From positions 1-32,729 of the forward strand of contig JAGCYD010000026.1 of assembly GCA_017960985.1 (NCBI GenBank): a stretch of 32,729 nt of DNA, read 5' to 3'. The position numbers were made by a program, and so were the translations under genes. Below are positions 1 to 8,213 of this stretch, one piece after another. Position 1 is the first letter of the stretch. Each line of letters starts with the position of its first letter. The notes beneath the pieces are model-generated. The model was given only the letters and a program-made list of their open reading frames with translations, was not told where the DNA came from and did no database searches. Source of the stretch: Bacteroidaceae bacterium. Lineage in GTDB: Bacteria > Bacteroidota > Bacteroidia > Bacteroidales > Bacteroidaceae.

Positions 1-229
1 CAATCCCGTGGAGATTGGGCGTGTCAATTACGTACTTCGTGCCATCCACATCGATGGCGGCAAGCATCATGTCGTGCTCACCTTCAAGCCTCGCTCCGAG
101 CAAATCACCGAAGCCATTGCCTATTCAGCTCTCACTCTTCTTGCTCTATTATTTGTAGGCTTGCTCGTAAGGCAAATTAGATGGTACAATTTTAAGTCAA
201 ATCGTAGGTTTATTTCTTCAGAGAAATAG
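1..229 (+). CDS. C-terminal end of a YfhO-family membrane protein (partial)
   Basis: An open frame enters from the left edge (first full codon at base 2) and stops with TAG at 227-229, giving about 75 residues. The visible part reads as an extracytoplasmic strand segment (VNYVLRAIHIDGGKHHVVLTF) followed by one hydrophobic helix (about ITEAIAYSALTLLALLFVGLLV) and a short basic tail. This matches the usual end of Bacteroidetes YfhO proteins, large multi-pass membrane proteins that may act in glycosylation of cell-surface polymers. The GTG at base 8 is an internal Val codon, not a start. The assignment rests on a short tail, so it is moderate. The palindromic repeat cluster lies just downstream. 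Confidence 0.65.
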   Translation, partial: NPVEIGRVNYVLRAIHIDGGKHHVVLTFKPRSEQITEAIAYSALTLLALLFVGLLVRQIRWYNFKSNRRFISSEK

Positions 230-265
230 TACTTGTTACACTACGCACCACAACTGATGACATGA

Positions 266-323
266 AAGACTTAAATCTTACACGCAAAAGACCTAAGTCT
301 TACAGCCGAAAGACTTAGGTCTT
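266..323. repeat. Three spaced copies of a 14-base palindrome-like repeat, two of them a perfect inverted pair
   Basis: Three 14-base units occur at 266-279 (AAGACTTAAATCTT), 288-301 (AAGACCTAAGTCTT) and 310-323 (AAGACTTAGGTCTT), at an exact 22-base period and each followed by ACA. The second and third are exact reverse complements and can form a 14-bp stem with an 8-base loop. Each unit is also close to self-complementary. The cluster sits between the YfhO-like gene and the end of the minus-strand aromatic operon, so it may end transcription from either side. There is no long T-run right after it. Confidence 0.75.
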
Positions 324-329
324 ACAAAA

Positions 330-337
330 CAAAGGTA
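330..337 (-). promoter_or_regulatory. Possible -7 box (TACCTTTG) reading into the palindrome cluster
   Basis: On the minus strand the bases read TACCTTTG, a match to the Bacteroidetes -7 consensus TAnnTTTG. No TTG element lies at the usual 19-21 base distance upstream. Transcription from here would start almost on the 266-323 repeats and run antisense to the YfhO-like gene end. It may be a chance match. Confidence 0.25.
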
Positions 338-364
338 GTATAGTTGTGCCAAGAGGGTTGCGTC

Positions 365-393
365 GTCTGTCTCTTAGGGAAAGCGAGACAGGC
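365..393 (-). terminator. Hairpin directly after the aromatic operon's last stop codon
   Basis: GTCTGTCTC at 365-373 pairs with GAGACAGGC at 385-393 (9 pairs, one G-U) around an 11-base loop. On the minus strand the stem begins immediately after the TAA of the DUF554 gene (394-396). It lacks a clear T-run, so it may be a processing or stability hairpin rather than a complete terminator. Confidence 0.45.
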
Positions 394-1080
394 TTACAAC
401 AACGCTTTGACGATAAACCAGAGGATGGGCACCAACAGGGCGGGCAGCAGGTTGAGCGTCTTGCAATCCTTCAGGCGAAGCAGGGCAAGGCCCGAACCCG
501 TGATGAGCAGTCCGCCGACAATGAGCAGTTCGGCCATGAGGTCGTCGCTGACGGCCTGACTGGACAGGCGTGCCACAAGGTAGAACATGCCCTGCCAACA
601 GAATAGGACGGGAGCTGCCAGTATCATGCCGATGCCGTAGGTGGAGGCAAAGACGATGGACGAGCAGAAGTCCAGCGTGGCGTTGGTGAAAAGGAAGGTG
701 TGGTCGCCTTTCAGGGCGCTGACCACAGGGCCGAGCATCGACAGGGGGCCGATGCAATAGAGCAGAATGGCTGTGGCCAGGCCGTTGGCGAGGTTGTTGG
801 TTTTGTCCTTCGAAAAATGTTCGATGAGCCGCTTGAACCGCCCATCGATGTCGAGTGCCGTGCCTGCCACGCCACCGAGGGCTATGGAGAGAATGAACAA
901 CACGGGGAAGTGGCTCTTGGGCATGTTCACAACAAAGGCGTTGAGTCCGATGCCTATAGAGGCTAGTCCAAGTCCCGTATAGAGTGCGTTGCTATACTTC
1001 TCCTTGATGCCCCGATGGAGTACGCTGCCGACAATACTGCCGACAATGATGGTGCAGGTGTTGACAATGGTTCCTATCAT
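394..1080 (-). CDS. DUF554 family integral membrane protein
   Basis: The 228-residue protein is strongly hydrophobic, with about six or seven membrane segments and an N-terminus (MIGTIVNTCTIIVGSIVGS) typical of the DUF554 family (E. coli YqgA, B. subtilis YdfK). The pattern GIKEKYSNALYTGLGLASIGIGL and the glycine-rich loop LGGVAGTALDIDGRF also fit. Length is normal. The function of the family is not established; some members are thought to be transporters. It is the last gene of the minus-strand run, 13 bases after the ACT-domain gene, so it is probably co-transcribed with the aryl-acetate genes, although it may be a passenger. Confidence 0.85.
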   Translation of the reverse strand: MIGTIVNTCTIIVGSIVGSVLHRGIKEKYSNALYTGLGLASIGIGLNAFVVNMPKSHFPVLFILSIALGGVAGTALDIDGRFKRLIEHFSKDKTNNLANGLATAILLYCIGPLSMLGPVVSALKGDHTFLFTNATLDFCSSIVFASTYGIGMILAAPVLFCWQGMFYLVARLSSQAVSDDLMAELLIVGGLLITGSGLALLRLKDCKTLNLLPALLVPILWFIVKALL

Positions 1081-1093
1081 AGTGGATTCCGTT

Positions 1094-1522
1094 TCAGACT
1101 CTTTCGGCCAGTTCTTGCTCGGCGATGTATTTCAGTCCGTCGGCATTGATGGTCTTCCGCGTGTGTTCGGTATCGTCGGTACGGAGGATAAGAATCCCCT
1201 TGCCTTCGAGCAGGAAGCTGTAGAGATAGGCGATGTTGATGCCTTCGCTGCTCAGTTTCTCCACAACCTCGGCGGCTGCACCGGGCTGGTTGTCGAGTTC
1301 GAGGGCGAACACTTCCGTCAGGGTGACGGGGATGCCGGCCTTCTTGAGTTCGTCGCAGGCACGCAACGGCTCGCTGCAAATCAGGCGCAGGATGCCATAG
1401 TCGCCTGTATCGGCAACGGACGAAGCGACAATCTGAATGCCAGAAACCTTCAGTTGCTGGAGAACACGGACCAAGGTGCCGGAACGGTTCTCGAGGAATA
1501 CGGATAGTTGATGGATAGTCAT
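1094..1522 (-). CDS. Tandem ACT-domain protein
   Basis: The 142-residue protein consists of two ACT-like folds, about residues 1-70 (MTIHQLSVFLENRSGTLVRV...) and 71-142 (TLTEVFALELDNQPGAAAEV...). Each opens with the strand-turn-helix NRSGTL or NQPGAA that forms the amino-acid binding edge in ACT domains. No catalytic domain is attached. Stand-alone tandem ACT proteins are commonly found next to phenylacetate-CoA ligase and indolepyruvate oxidoreductase genes. Here the gene begins 11 bases after ligase 1 ends. I infer it binds Phe, Tyr or Trp and adjusts a ligase or the operon; the ligand is not shown by sequence. Confidence 0.85.
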   Translation of the reverse strand: MTIHQLSVFLENRSGTLVRVLQQLKVSGIQIVASSVADTGDYGILRLICSEPLRACDELKKAGIPVTLTEVFALELDNQPGAAAEVVEKLSSEGINIAYLYSFLLEGKGILILRTDDTEHTRKTINADGLKYIAEQELAERV

Positions 1523-1533
1523 AGTCTTTTGTT

Positions 1534-2850
1534 TTACTGATATACCTTTCGCTTATCGACAACGCGCACGGCTTTGCCCTCGCTTACGGGGAGTGAGCCT
1601 CGTGGTACGAGTTTTACATAGGGCGTGAGCAGAATCTCGTCCTTCAGGCGGCGCTTGATTTCCTTCTCCAATGCTTGCAGACGGGGATAGTCGTCGGTGA
1701 ACATCTCCTTCAGTTCCACCTCGACGGTCATGTTGTCGTTGTCCTCGTCGGTGGTGAGGGTGATGAGGTAGTTGTTGCCCAGTTCCTCGAACTGCATGAG
1801 TATCTTCTCAATCTGGATGGGGAAGATGTTGACACCGCGAAGTACCATCATATCGTCGCTACGGCCGCGCATACGGTCGAGACGGATGTGGTTGCGTCCA
1901 CAGGGGCAGGTGCGACCAAGTACGCGTGTGAGGTCGCGTGTGCGATAGCGGAGCAGAGGCATAGCCTCGCGGCAAAGGGTGGTGAGCACCAACTCGCCAA
2001 TCTCGCCGTCGGGCACGGGCTCGAGGGTTTCGGGGTCGACGATTTCCACGATGTAGTAATCCTCCCAGAAGTGCATACCATTCTGTTCCTGACACTCGAA
2101 GCCTACACCAGGGCCACACATCTCGCTCATACCGAACGAGTTGTAGGCCTTCACACCGAGCATGTCCTCGATACGCTTGCGCTGTTCCTCGGAATGAGGC
2201 TCGGCACCGATGGCCAGCACGCGCAGTTTGGTATCGCGACGGGGATCAACGCCCTGTTCCTGCATCACCTCGAAGAGGCGGGTGACATAACTGGGCACGG
2301 CATGGATGGCCGTAGTACCGAAGTCGGTGATGAACTTAATCTGTCGGAGTGAGTTGCCGGCAGCGGCAGGTATGGTAAGCATGCCGAGTTTCTCGGCGCC
2401 ATACTGGAATCCGAGTCCGCCCGTGAACATGCCGTAGCCCGATGAGTTCTGGAATACATCGTCGGGACGAAGTCCTACCATCCAGAGATTGCGCGCTACC
2501 TGGTTGGCCCATTCGTCGATATCCTTCTTGGTATGGAGAATGACGGTGGGGTTACCTGTGGTACCCGATGAGGAGTGCAGACGCACGCAGTCGCGGAGGG
2601 GTACACATGCCATGCCGAAGGGGTAGGTCTCGCGCAGGTCCTGCTTGGTGGTGAAAGGTATCTTGCGGATATCTTCGAGACTCTTGATGTCCTCAGGCTT
2701 GAGGCCAATCTCGTCAAAACGCTGCTTGTAGAACGGGGAGTTCATACAATGCTGAACGGTCTTTTGCAGGCGTTCGAGTTGCAACTTCTTTATTTCCTCC
2801 TGCGAGAGTGACTCGTATTGAGGATGAAAGTAAGGTGATTTGTCGTCCAT
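1534..2850 (-). CDS. paaK: Phenylacetate-CoA ligase, paralogue 1
   Basis: The 438-residue protein is an AMP-forming aryl-acetate:CoA ligase. The ATP-binding signature SSSGTTGNP is at about residues 93-101, followed by the acyl-adenylate core with SFGMSEMCGPGVG, YRTRDL and a CPCG motif before the hinge (RGRSDDMMVLRGVNIFP). The C-terminal lid ends with EGKAVRVVDKRK, containing the usual catalytic Lys region. It should join phenylacetate, 4-hydroxyphenylacetate or indoleacetate to CoA, or run in reverse to make ATP and the free acid. It starts 33 bases after the second ligase. Which aryl-acetate it prefers cannot be read from sequence. Confidence 0.92.
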   Translation of the reverse strand: MDDKSPYFHPQYESLSQEEIKKLQLERLQKTVQHCMNSPFYKQRFDEIGLKPEDIKSLEDIRKIPFTTKQDLRETYPFGMACVPLRDCVRLHSSSGTTGNPTVILHTKKDIDEWANQVARNLWMVGLRPDDVFQNSSGYGMFTGGLGFQYGAEKLGMLTIPAAAGNSLRQIKFITDFGTTAIHAVPSYVTRLFEVMQEQGVDPRRDTKLRVLAIGAEPHSEEQRKRIEDMLGVKAYNSFGMSEMCGPGVGFECQEQNGMHFWEDYYIVEIVDPETLEPVPDGEIGELVLTTLCREAMPLLRYRTRDLTRVLGRTCPCGRNHIRLDRMRGRSDDMMVLRGVNIFPIQIEKILMQFEELGNNYLITLTTDEDNDNMTVEVELKEMFTDDYPRLQALEKEIKRRLKDEILLTPYVKLVPRGSLPVSEGKAVRVVDKRKVYQ

Positions 2851-2883
2851 ATATCGATTGCTTTTTACTGAACTTGATAGATA

Positions 2884-4194
2884 TTAGTGCCAATCGGAGA
2901 AATCTCGCTTGTCGTTCACATGTTTGGCCTTGCCAGTAGAGCGCTGTATGGTGCCTGGCGGCTGTATGTGGATGTTGGGTTTGATGCCCGTGAGCGATAC
3001 GAGACGGTCGTAAAGCGGTTTGATGAAAGGCATCTGCTTGCCGGGGTTGGGCGAGAAGTATTCTTCGCGAAGTTCCACATCGAGGTCGAACATATCCTCG
3101 TTGCCCTTGCGGTCCACCGTGATGAAGTACTGCGGGGTGAAAGCGGGGAACTCGGTGAGCACGGTCTCGATTTGGCTTGGGAAGACATTGACACCACGAA
3201 TGATGAGCATATCGTCGCTACGGCCCAGAACCTTGCCGAGGCGGACAGCGGTACGGCCGCACTTGCAGGGCTCGTAGTTGAGGCTCGAAAGGTCGCGTGT
3301 ACGGTAGCGAAGGATGGGCATAGCCTCCTTGCAAAGCGAAGTGATGACGAGTTCGCCCACCTCGCCCGGAGCAACGGGCTCGAGCGTTTCGGGATTGACA
3401 ATCTCAGGCAAGAAGAAGTCTTCCCAGATGTGTGTACCGTCCTGATAGAGGCATTCGCCACCCACACCGGGGCCGCACATCTCCGTCAGTCCATAGATGT
3501 CGATGGCCTTGATGTGGAGTTTGGATTCCAACTCGCGGCGTATGCCCCAAGTCCAAGGCTCGGCACCGAAGAAACCGACACGCAACTTGAGTTTGGAGAC
3601 ATCTACCTTGTTCTTTTCCAACACCTCGGCCAAGTGCAGGGCATAGGATGGCGTACAGCAGATGGCCGTTGTTCCCAGGTCCTGCATCAGCATGATTTGC
3701 TTCTCGGAATTTCCTGCCGAAGTGGGCAACTGTACGGCACCGAGTTTTGCAGCACCGTCGTGGGCGCCCAGACCTCCTGTGAAGAGGCCGTAGCCGTAAG
3801 ACACCTGTACCACATCGCCCGGACCTACATCGCCAACGGCCAGTACACGGGCTACACACTCGGACCACATGTCGAGGTCGGCTTGCGTGTAGGTGCCGAC
3901 AACGGGCTTACCCGTCGTACCACTGGAAGCATGTATGCGCTTGATCTGGTCCATAGGTACGGCTTGCAGTCCGAAGGGATATTCGTCGCGCAGGTCGTAT
4001 TTGGTGGTAAAGGGAAGTTTCGTAACATCATCAACAGACTTGATGTCCTCGGGCTTCACACCCATTTCGTCCATCTTTCTCTTGTAGAACGGCACCTTCT
4101 CGTAGCATCGCTTTACGGTGGCTACGAGGCGTTCGCTCTGTAATTTACGCATGTCCTCGCGGGACATACATTCCATCTCGGGATTGTGTATCAT
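2884..4194 (-). CDS. paaK: Phenylacetate-CoA ligase, paralogue 2
   Basis: This 436-residue paralogue of the neighbouring ligase keeps the same order of motifs: ASSGTTGKP at about 89-97, GLTEMCGPGVGGEC, YRTRDL, a CKCG motif, RSDDMLIIRGVNVFPSQIE and the C-terminal STGKAKHVNDKR. The two copies differ through the substrate half (for example PVVGTYTQAD here against PTVILHTKKD in paralogue 1), so they are an old duplication rather than a recent one. Two such copies are plausible for different aryl groups, for example phenyl/hydroxyphenyl against indolyl. The gene starts 9 bases after the symporter stop and is part of the operon. Confidence 0.92.
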   Translation of the reverse strand: MIHNPEMECMSREDMRKLQSERLVATVKRCYEKVPFYKRKMDEMGVKPEDIKSVDDVTKLPFTTKYDLRDEYPFGLQAVPMDQIKRIHASSGTTGKPVVGTYTQADLDMWSECVARVLAVGDVGPGDVVQVSYGYGLFTGGLGAHDGAAKLGAVQLPTSAGNSEKQIMLMQDLGTTAICCTPSYALHLAEVLEKNKVDVSKLKLRVGFFGAEPWTWGIRRELESKLHIKAIDIYGLTEMCGPGVGGECLYQDGTHIWEDFFLPEIVNPETLEPVAPGEVGELVITSLCKEAMPILRYRTRDLSSLNYEPCKCGRTAVRLGKVLGRSDDMLIIRGVNVFPSQIETVLTEFPAFTPQYFITVDRKGNEDMFDLDVELREEYFSPNPGKQMPFIKPLYDRLVSLTGIKPNIHIQPPGTIQRSTGKAKHVNDKRDFSDWH

Positions 4195-4203
4195 AGTTTG
4201 GGA

Positions 4204-5733
4204 TTATTTATAGCATTTGAAAATTTTATCTACCTTCTTGCGGTCCATCTTGGGGGTGAGCAGGCTGACAATCCACACGACGGGGAAACTGCCAACCATA
4301 GCAATGGCGCCACAGTTGATGGGGTTGGCAATGGCGTTGTTCGAGAGCATATTGACTACGATGAGGCCCACACCCCAGATGTAACTTGCCCATACGGCTG
4401 CGGGGGTAACACCCTTCCAGTAGAGTCCCAACAGGAATGGAGCCAGGAAGGCACCTGCCAAGGCACCCCACGAAATGCCCATCAACTGGGCGATGAATGT
4501 GGGAGGATTGAGGGCGATGAGCAGGGAGATGGCAATAAAGAAGACTATCAGCACACGCATCACAACAACCTTGCGATGTTCGATGTTACCGCGTACCGAG
4601 TCGTCAATCTCGCCCGACTGAACTTCGGCTGCCGAGGCCTTCTTGTCGCGATAGATAAGGTCGAGTGTCATCGTAGAACTGGAGGTGAGCACCAAACCTG
4701 CCAGCGTGGACATGGAGGCAGCCAAGACGAGCAGTACAACCAGTCCGATGATGGCATCGTTGAGGGTTACAAGCATGGAGGGAACGATGTTGTCGAAGGC
4801 AATCTTGCCCGTAGCTTCGTATATGGCAGGGCTGTTGAAGAGACGGCCGAAACCTCCGAGGAAGTAGCAACCACCGGCAACCAAGAAGGCAAAGACGGTG
4901 GAAATGATGGTTCCGCGACGCACGGCAGCTTCGTCGGTGATGGAATAGAACTTACCGACCATCTGGGGCAATCCCCATGTACCCAGCGAGGTGAGGATGA
5001 CGACACCGAGCAGATTCCAGGGGTCGGGACCGAACCATGTGGCAAACATACCGTTCTCCTGCGGGTTGGCATCGGAGGGCAGGGCTGCCAGCTTCCCTAT
5101 GGCAGTCGTAAGACCGCCCTGACTGTTAATCACGGCAACGATAACCAGTACGATGCCGAATATCATCATGCAGCCCTGGATGAAGTCGTTGATGGCGGTG
5201 GCCTTGTAACCGCCCAAAATGACATATACGGCGGTGAGTAGGGCCATCGTGATGGCACAATAGATGTAGGGTATGCCGAAGCCCATTTCGAAAAGGGTGG
5301 ATATGCCCTTATATACACCTGCGGTATAGGGAATGAGGAATACGAAGGCAATGACAGAGGCCACGATGCGAAGGTTCTGACTGTCGTAGCGGATGCCGAA
5401 GAAGTCGGGCATGGTGCGCGACCCGATGTGCTGGGTCATGACCTTCGTGCGACGACCGAGAATCAGCCACGCCAGGAGTGAACCAATGATTGCATTGCCA
5501 ATACCAATCCAAGTGGAGGAAAGTCCGTATTTCCATCCAAACTGACCGGCATAGCCGATGAACACAACGGCAGAGAAATAACTGGTTCCATAGGCAAAGG
5601 CGGTGAGCCAACCGCCCACAGAACGACCGCCAAGCACAAAACCTTCGACGGAATTGGCCTGCTTGCGTGAATAAATACCTACTCCCACCATGACGAGCAG
5701 GAAGAGGACTGTTAATATGATTCTAAAGAACAT
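4204..5733 (-). CDS. Sodium:solute symporter (SSS family)
   Basis: The 509-residue protein has about 12-13 membrane helices and the SSS family landmarks: an N-terminal helix, then VLGGRSVGGWLTAFAYGTSYFS in the unwound first core helix, GSRTMPDFFGIRY in the next loop, and VYVILGGYKATAINDFIQG further on. It resembles PutP/PanF-type carriers, which take up small organic acids or amino acids with sodium. The substrate cannot be read from sequence. Its position between the porin and ligase 2 in the aryl-acetate run suggests an aryl-acetate or related carboxylate. The start is followed by a hydrophobic helix, and the gene begins 21 bases after the porin stop. Confidence 0.9.
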   Translation of the reverse strand: MFFRIILTVLFLLVMVGVGIYSRKQANSVEGFVLGGRSVGGWLTAFAYGTSYFSAVVFIGYAGQFGWKYGLSSTWIGIGNAIIGSLLAWLILGRRTKVMTQHIGSRTMPDFFGIRYDSQNLRIVASVIAFVFLIPYTAGVYKGISTLFEMGFGIPYIYCAITMALLTAVYVILGGYKATAINDFIQGCMMIFGIVLVIVAVINSQGGLTTAIGKLAALPSDANPQENGMFATWFGPDPWNLLGVVILTSLGTWGLPQMVGKFYSITDEAAVRRGTIISTVFAFLVAGGCYFLGGFGRLFNSPAIYEATGKIAFDNIVPSMLVTLNDAIIGLVVLLVLAASMSTLAGLVLTSSSTMTLDLIYRDKKASAAEVQSGEIDDSVRGNIEHRKVVVMRVLIVFFIAISLLIALNPPTFIAQLMGISWGALAGAFLAPFLLGLYWKGVTPAAVWASYIWGVGLIVVNMLSNNAIANPINCGAIAMVGSFPVVWIVSLLTPKMDRKKVDKIFKCYK

Positions 5734-5754
5734 AATCGTATATTTTTGTTTTAG

Positions 5755-6861
5755 TTACTGCAATTTCCTATTCATATAGTCGAGCCTAATCTGCATCTGG
5801 CACATGACAGCATGGTTGGAGTCGTGGATGAATGCACCGTTGGCCGTGTAGGCACTCTTATATACATATTGTACCTGCAGACGGCACTTGTGGAAGAACC
5901 AGTATTGCAGACCGATGATAGCCTTGTGCTGGTCCATGTTAAGGTCGGTGTTGAAGTTGAAATAGTCATAAGAGCCGACGATATCACACTTGCTTTTGCC
6001 CAAGGGGACATTTCCTGTGATATAGGCTCCGCGACTCGACACATCGCCGTCCCAGCCTTCGAGATACTCGCCATGGATATTGATGGCTTTGGATTTGTAG
6101 TCGAAGCCGACGGTCACGCGGTCGCGTTTGTAGTTTTGATTGAGTTGGATGCCGGGATTGTAGAGCGACGGGGCGATGGCATGGCCGCGGCCAATCTGTC
6201 CGGTAGCGACAAGGTTGAGGCCCTTCACGGGGCGATACTCGATTCTACCGATGACATCTTTTGCCCGGTTGCCGTCTTTCCGATTGATGCCCTGTCCGTT
6301 CATGACATCTATTTCGTAACGGAACTTACCGTTGTTGGTTTCTCCAAACAAAGAGAGTCCGAGGTCACGACCATACTGTACGCCTAACAGGGGGTCGCTG
6401 CCGCAGCCCGTCAGGAAGGTGACGCCCTCGGAATAAACATCGATGGCCTCCATGCTGGTCGGAGAAAGGGGATTCTCCAACGAGAGACCGTTCTTAAACT
6501 GACCCAGACGAATTGTCAGAGTCTTGTTTCTTGTTGCGCGAAAGTCTGTGTAATATTCCTGAACCACGCTGGAGAAGTCGTGCATGAAAAGAAAAGACCA
6601 GCGGTCAGTAAATTGGGCATTTACCCAGAATAAGGTGCGTTTGAGTTCGAAAGTGTTGGTGTTTTTCCCGTCTTTGCGGGTGTAGTTGTAGCCTCCTTGT
6701 GCGTAACCGTGCACCTGAATGTGGTCGGCCAGGTAGTCCACAACTTTGTTTTTGGTCTTGGTGGCGGTGGAGTCGGACTCAGATTGCCCCATGGCAGCGG
6801 TGCTGCTGAAGGCAGCCAGAACTACGGCTAAGGTAGCTCGAATTAAGAATGTTTTTTTCAT
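5755..6861 (-). CDS. Outer-membrane porin of the phosphate-selective porin O/P type
   Basis: The 368-residue precursor begins with a signal peptide (MKKTFLIRATLAVVLAAFSSTAAMGQ, probable cleavage near residue 25). The mature chain has amphipathic beta strands, with GYAQGGYNYTRKDG, LKRTLFWVNAQFTDRWSF, IRLGQFKNGLSLENPLSP and a final aromatic-bearing strand ending in MQIRLDYMNRKLQ. This pattern fits the OprP/OprO family, whose Bacteroidetes members carry varied anionic or unknown substrates. Placed between the aminotransferase and the inner-membrane symporter, it may let aryl-acetates cross the outer membrane; that is inference. Confidence 0.83.
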   Translation of the reverse strand: MKKTFLIRATLAVVLAAFSSTAAMGQSESDSTATKTKNKVVDYLADHIQVHGYAQGGYNYTRKDGKNTNTFELKRTLFWVNAQFTDRWSFLFMHDFSSVVQEYYTDFRATRNKTLTIRLGQFKNGLSLENPLSPTSMEAIDVYSEGVTFLTGCGSDPLLGVQYGRDLGLSLFGETNNGKFRYEIDVMNGQGINRKDGNRAKDVIGRIEYRPVKGLNLVATGQIGRGHAIAPSLYNPGIQLNQNYKRDRVTVGFDYKSKAINIHGEYLEGWDGDVSSRGAYITGNVPLGKSKCDIVGSYDYFNFNTDLNMDQHKAIIGLQYWFFHKCRLQVQYVYKSAYTANGAFIHDSNHAVMCQMQIRLDYMNRKLQ

Positions 6862-6895
6862 CTTGTGTGTATTTAAATGTTGTTAGTTATGTGTC

Positions 6896-8206
6896 TTAAA
6901 CAGGGTTGTTCTCGGCAAATATTTTCATCCGTTCGTCCAGTTGGGTGTACTGGTGGTCCTCGATGAAAGAGGTGCAGACGCGCAGACCTTCCTGATGACT
7001 GCCCGTAGTGATGAGGCAGATGGCACTGACTCCATAATACATCAGTTCGCGAGCCAGTTGTCCACTGGTCATGCCGGGATAACCGATGGTGAAGTAGAAA
7101 CCGTCGGCGATGGGTTCGTCGAGGTCCTTGTCATAGACGATATAGAAGCCGTGGCGTTTGAAGATTTCCTTCAACTGGTGGGCGCGCTTGCCGTAGATGC
7201 CGATTTCGCTGCGGAAGTCGAAGTCTCCGTCGGAGGCACTCTTCAGCATGGCTGCCATAGCAAACTGTGCCGAGTGGCTGGTGCCCGACGACAGGGCATA
7301 GAGCATACGGGTGGAGAAGACTGGTCCGAAGGGAAGTCCCTCGTAGCGTGCTGCCAAATCGTCGTAGTGACGGTGGTAGAGTTTGTCGCTGATACAGGTC
7401 ACGCCGATGCGCTCGCCGGCATAACTGAAAGCCTTTGAACCACTGATGAGCAGGATGTAGTTGTCGGTATATCTGCCTACGGTTGCCTGATAGGGGGCAG
7501 CGAAGGGAACACTCAGGTTCTTGCGGAAGTCCATGGCGAAATAGGCAAGGTCTTCCATGACGATGGTGTCGTATTTTGTGGCCAGTCGACCGATGATTTC
7601 CAGTTCTTGCTCGTTGAGGCAAATCCACGAGGGATTGTTGGGATTGGAATACACGATGGCGCAGATGTTGCCCTGCTTGAGGTAACTTTCGAGTTTCTGC
7701 TCCAGTTTGTTGCCCCGATAGTCATAGACATCGAAGGTTGCGTATTTCACACCCATCACCTGCAACTGCATTTTCTGTACGGGGAATCCCGGGTCGATAA
7801 ACAGCACGGTGTCCTTCTTCTTGTCGCATTGTGAGCAGGTCAGGAACGAGGCAAAGGTGCCTTGCATGCTACCGCTGACGGGGATACAGCCTTCAGGGGC
7901 CACATCGATGCCGATGAAGGCCTTGATGAAGCGCGAAGCTTCCGTTTTCAGTTCGGGCAGTCCCTGAATGTTGGGATAGAGATTGGCGATGCCGTTCTGC
8001 AAGGCCTTGACTTGTGCATCCACGCCCACCTTTGCTGCAGGCAGGCCAGGGATGCCCATCTCCATCTTGATGAACTCCACGCCAGACTTCTCTTCTGCGA
8101 TGGAAGCGGTCAGTTTAACTTCGCGGATGGTGGCTTTGGCAAAATCCTGAATGCCTAAGTCCCGAATAATGCCATCGACGAGTTCCTTTTGTATCGGAGT
8201 GTTCAT
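6896..8206 (-). CDS. PLP-dependent class I/II aminotransferase, probably aromatic
   Basis: The 436-residue fold-type I aminotransferase has the PLP lysine in SGSKAFSYAGERIG (K258), the cofactor-binding Asp in VMEDLAY (about 217-221) and NPNNPSW at about 188-194. It should exchange the amino group between an aromatic amino acid and a 2-oxo acid, giving phenylpyruvate, hydroxyphenylpyruvate or indolepyruvate, the substrates of IorAB. The gene starts only 7 bases after iorB, which supports that role. Substrate preference is inferred from context; the general aminotransferase call is secure. It is longer than the usual ~390-residue aromatic aminotransferases, with an extended N-terminus of about 40 residues. 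Confidence 0.88.
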   Translation of the reverse strand: MNTPIQKELVDGIIRDLGIQDFAKATIREVKLTASIAEEKSGVEFIKMEMGIPGLPAAKVGVDAQVKALQNGIANLYPNIQGLPELKTEASRFIKAFIGIDVAPEGCIPVSGSMQGTFASFLTCSQCDKKKDTVLFIDPGFPVQKMQLQVMGVKYATFDVYDYRGNKLEQKLESYLKQGNICAIVYSNPNNPSWICLNEQELEIIGRLATKYDTIVMEDLAYFAMDFRKNLSVPFAAPYQATVGRYTDNYILLISGSKAFSYAGERIGVTCISDKLYHRHYDDLAARYEGLPFGPVFSTRMLYALSSGTSHSAQFAMAAMLKSASDGDFDFRSEIGIYGKRAHQLKEIFKRHGFYIVYDKDLDEPIADGFYFTIGYPGMTSGQLARELMYYGVSAICLITTGSHQEGLRVCTSFIEDHQYTQLDERMKIFAENNPV

Positions 8207-8213
8207 AGATTCG

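Noticed and set aside
2887-4143. Long plus-strand open frame (418 codons)
   Set aside because: It is antisense to the second ligase gene, whose motifs are complete, and its translation shows no recognisable protein features.
4186-5241. Plus-strand open frame (351 codons) opposite the symporter
   Set aside because: Its translation is rich in His, Gly, Gln and Asp without a domain, as expected of the complement of a membrane-protein gene.
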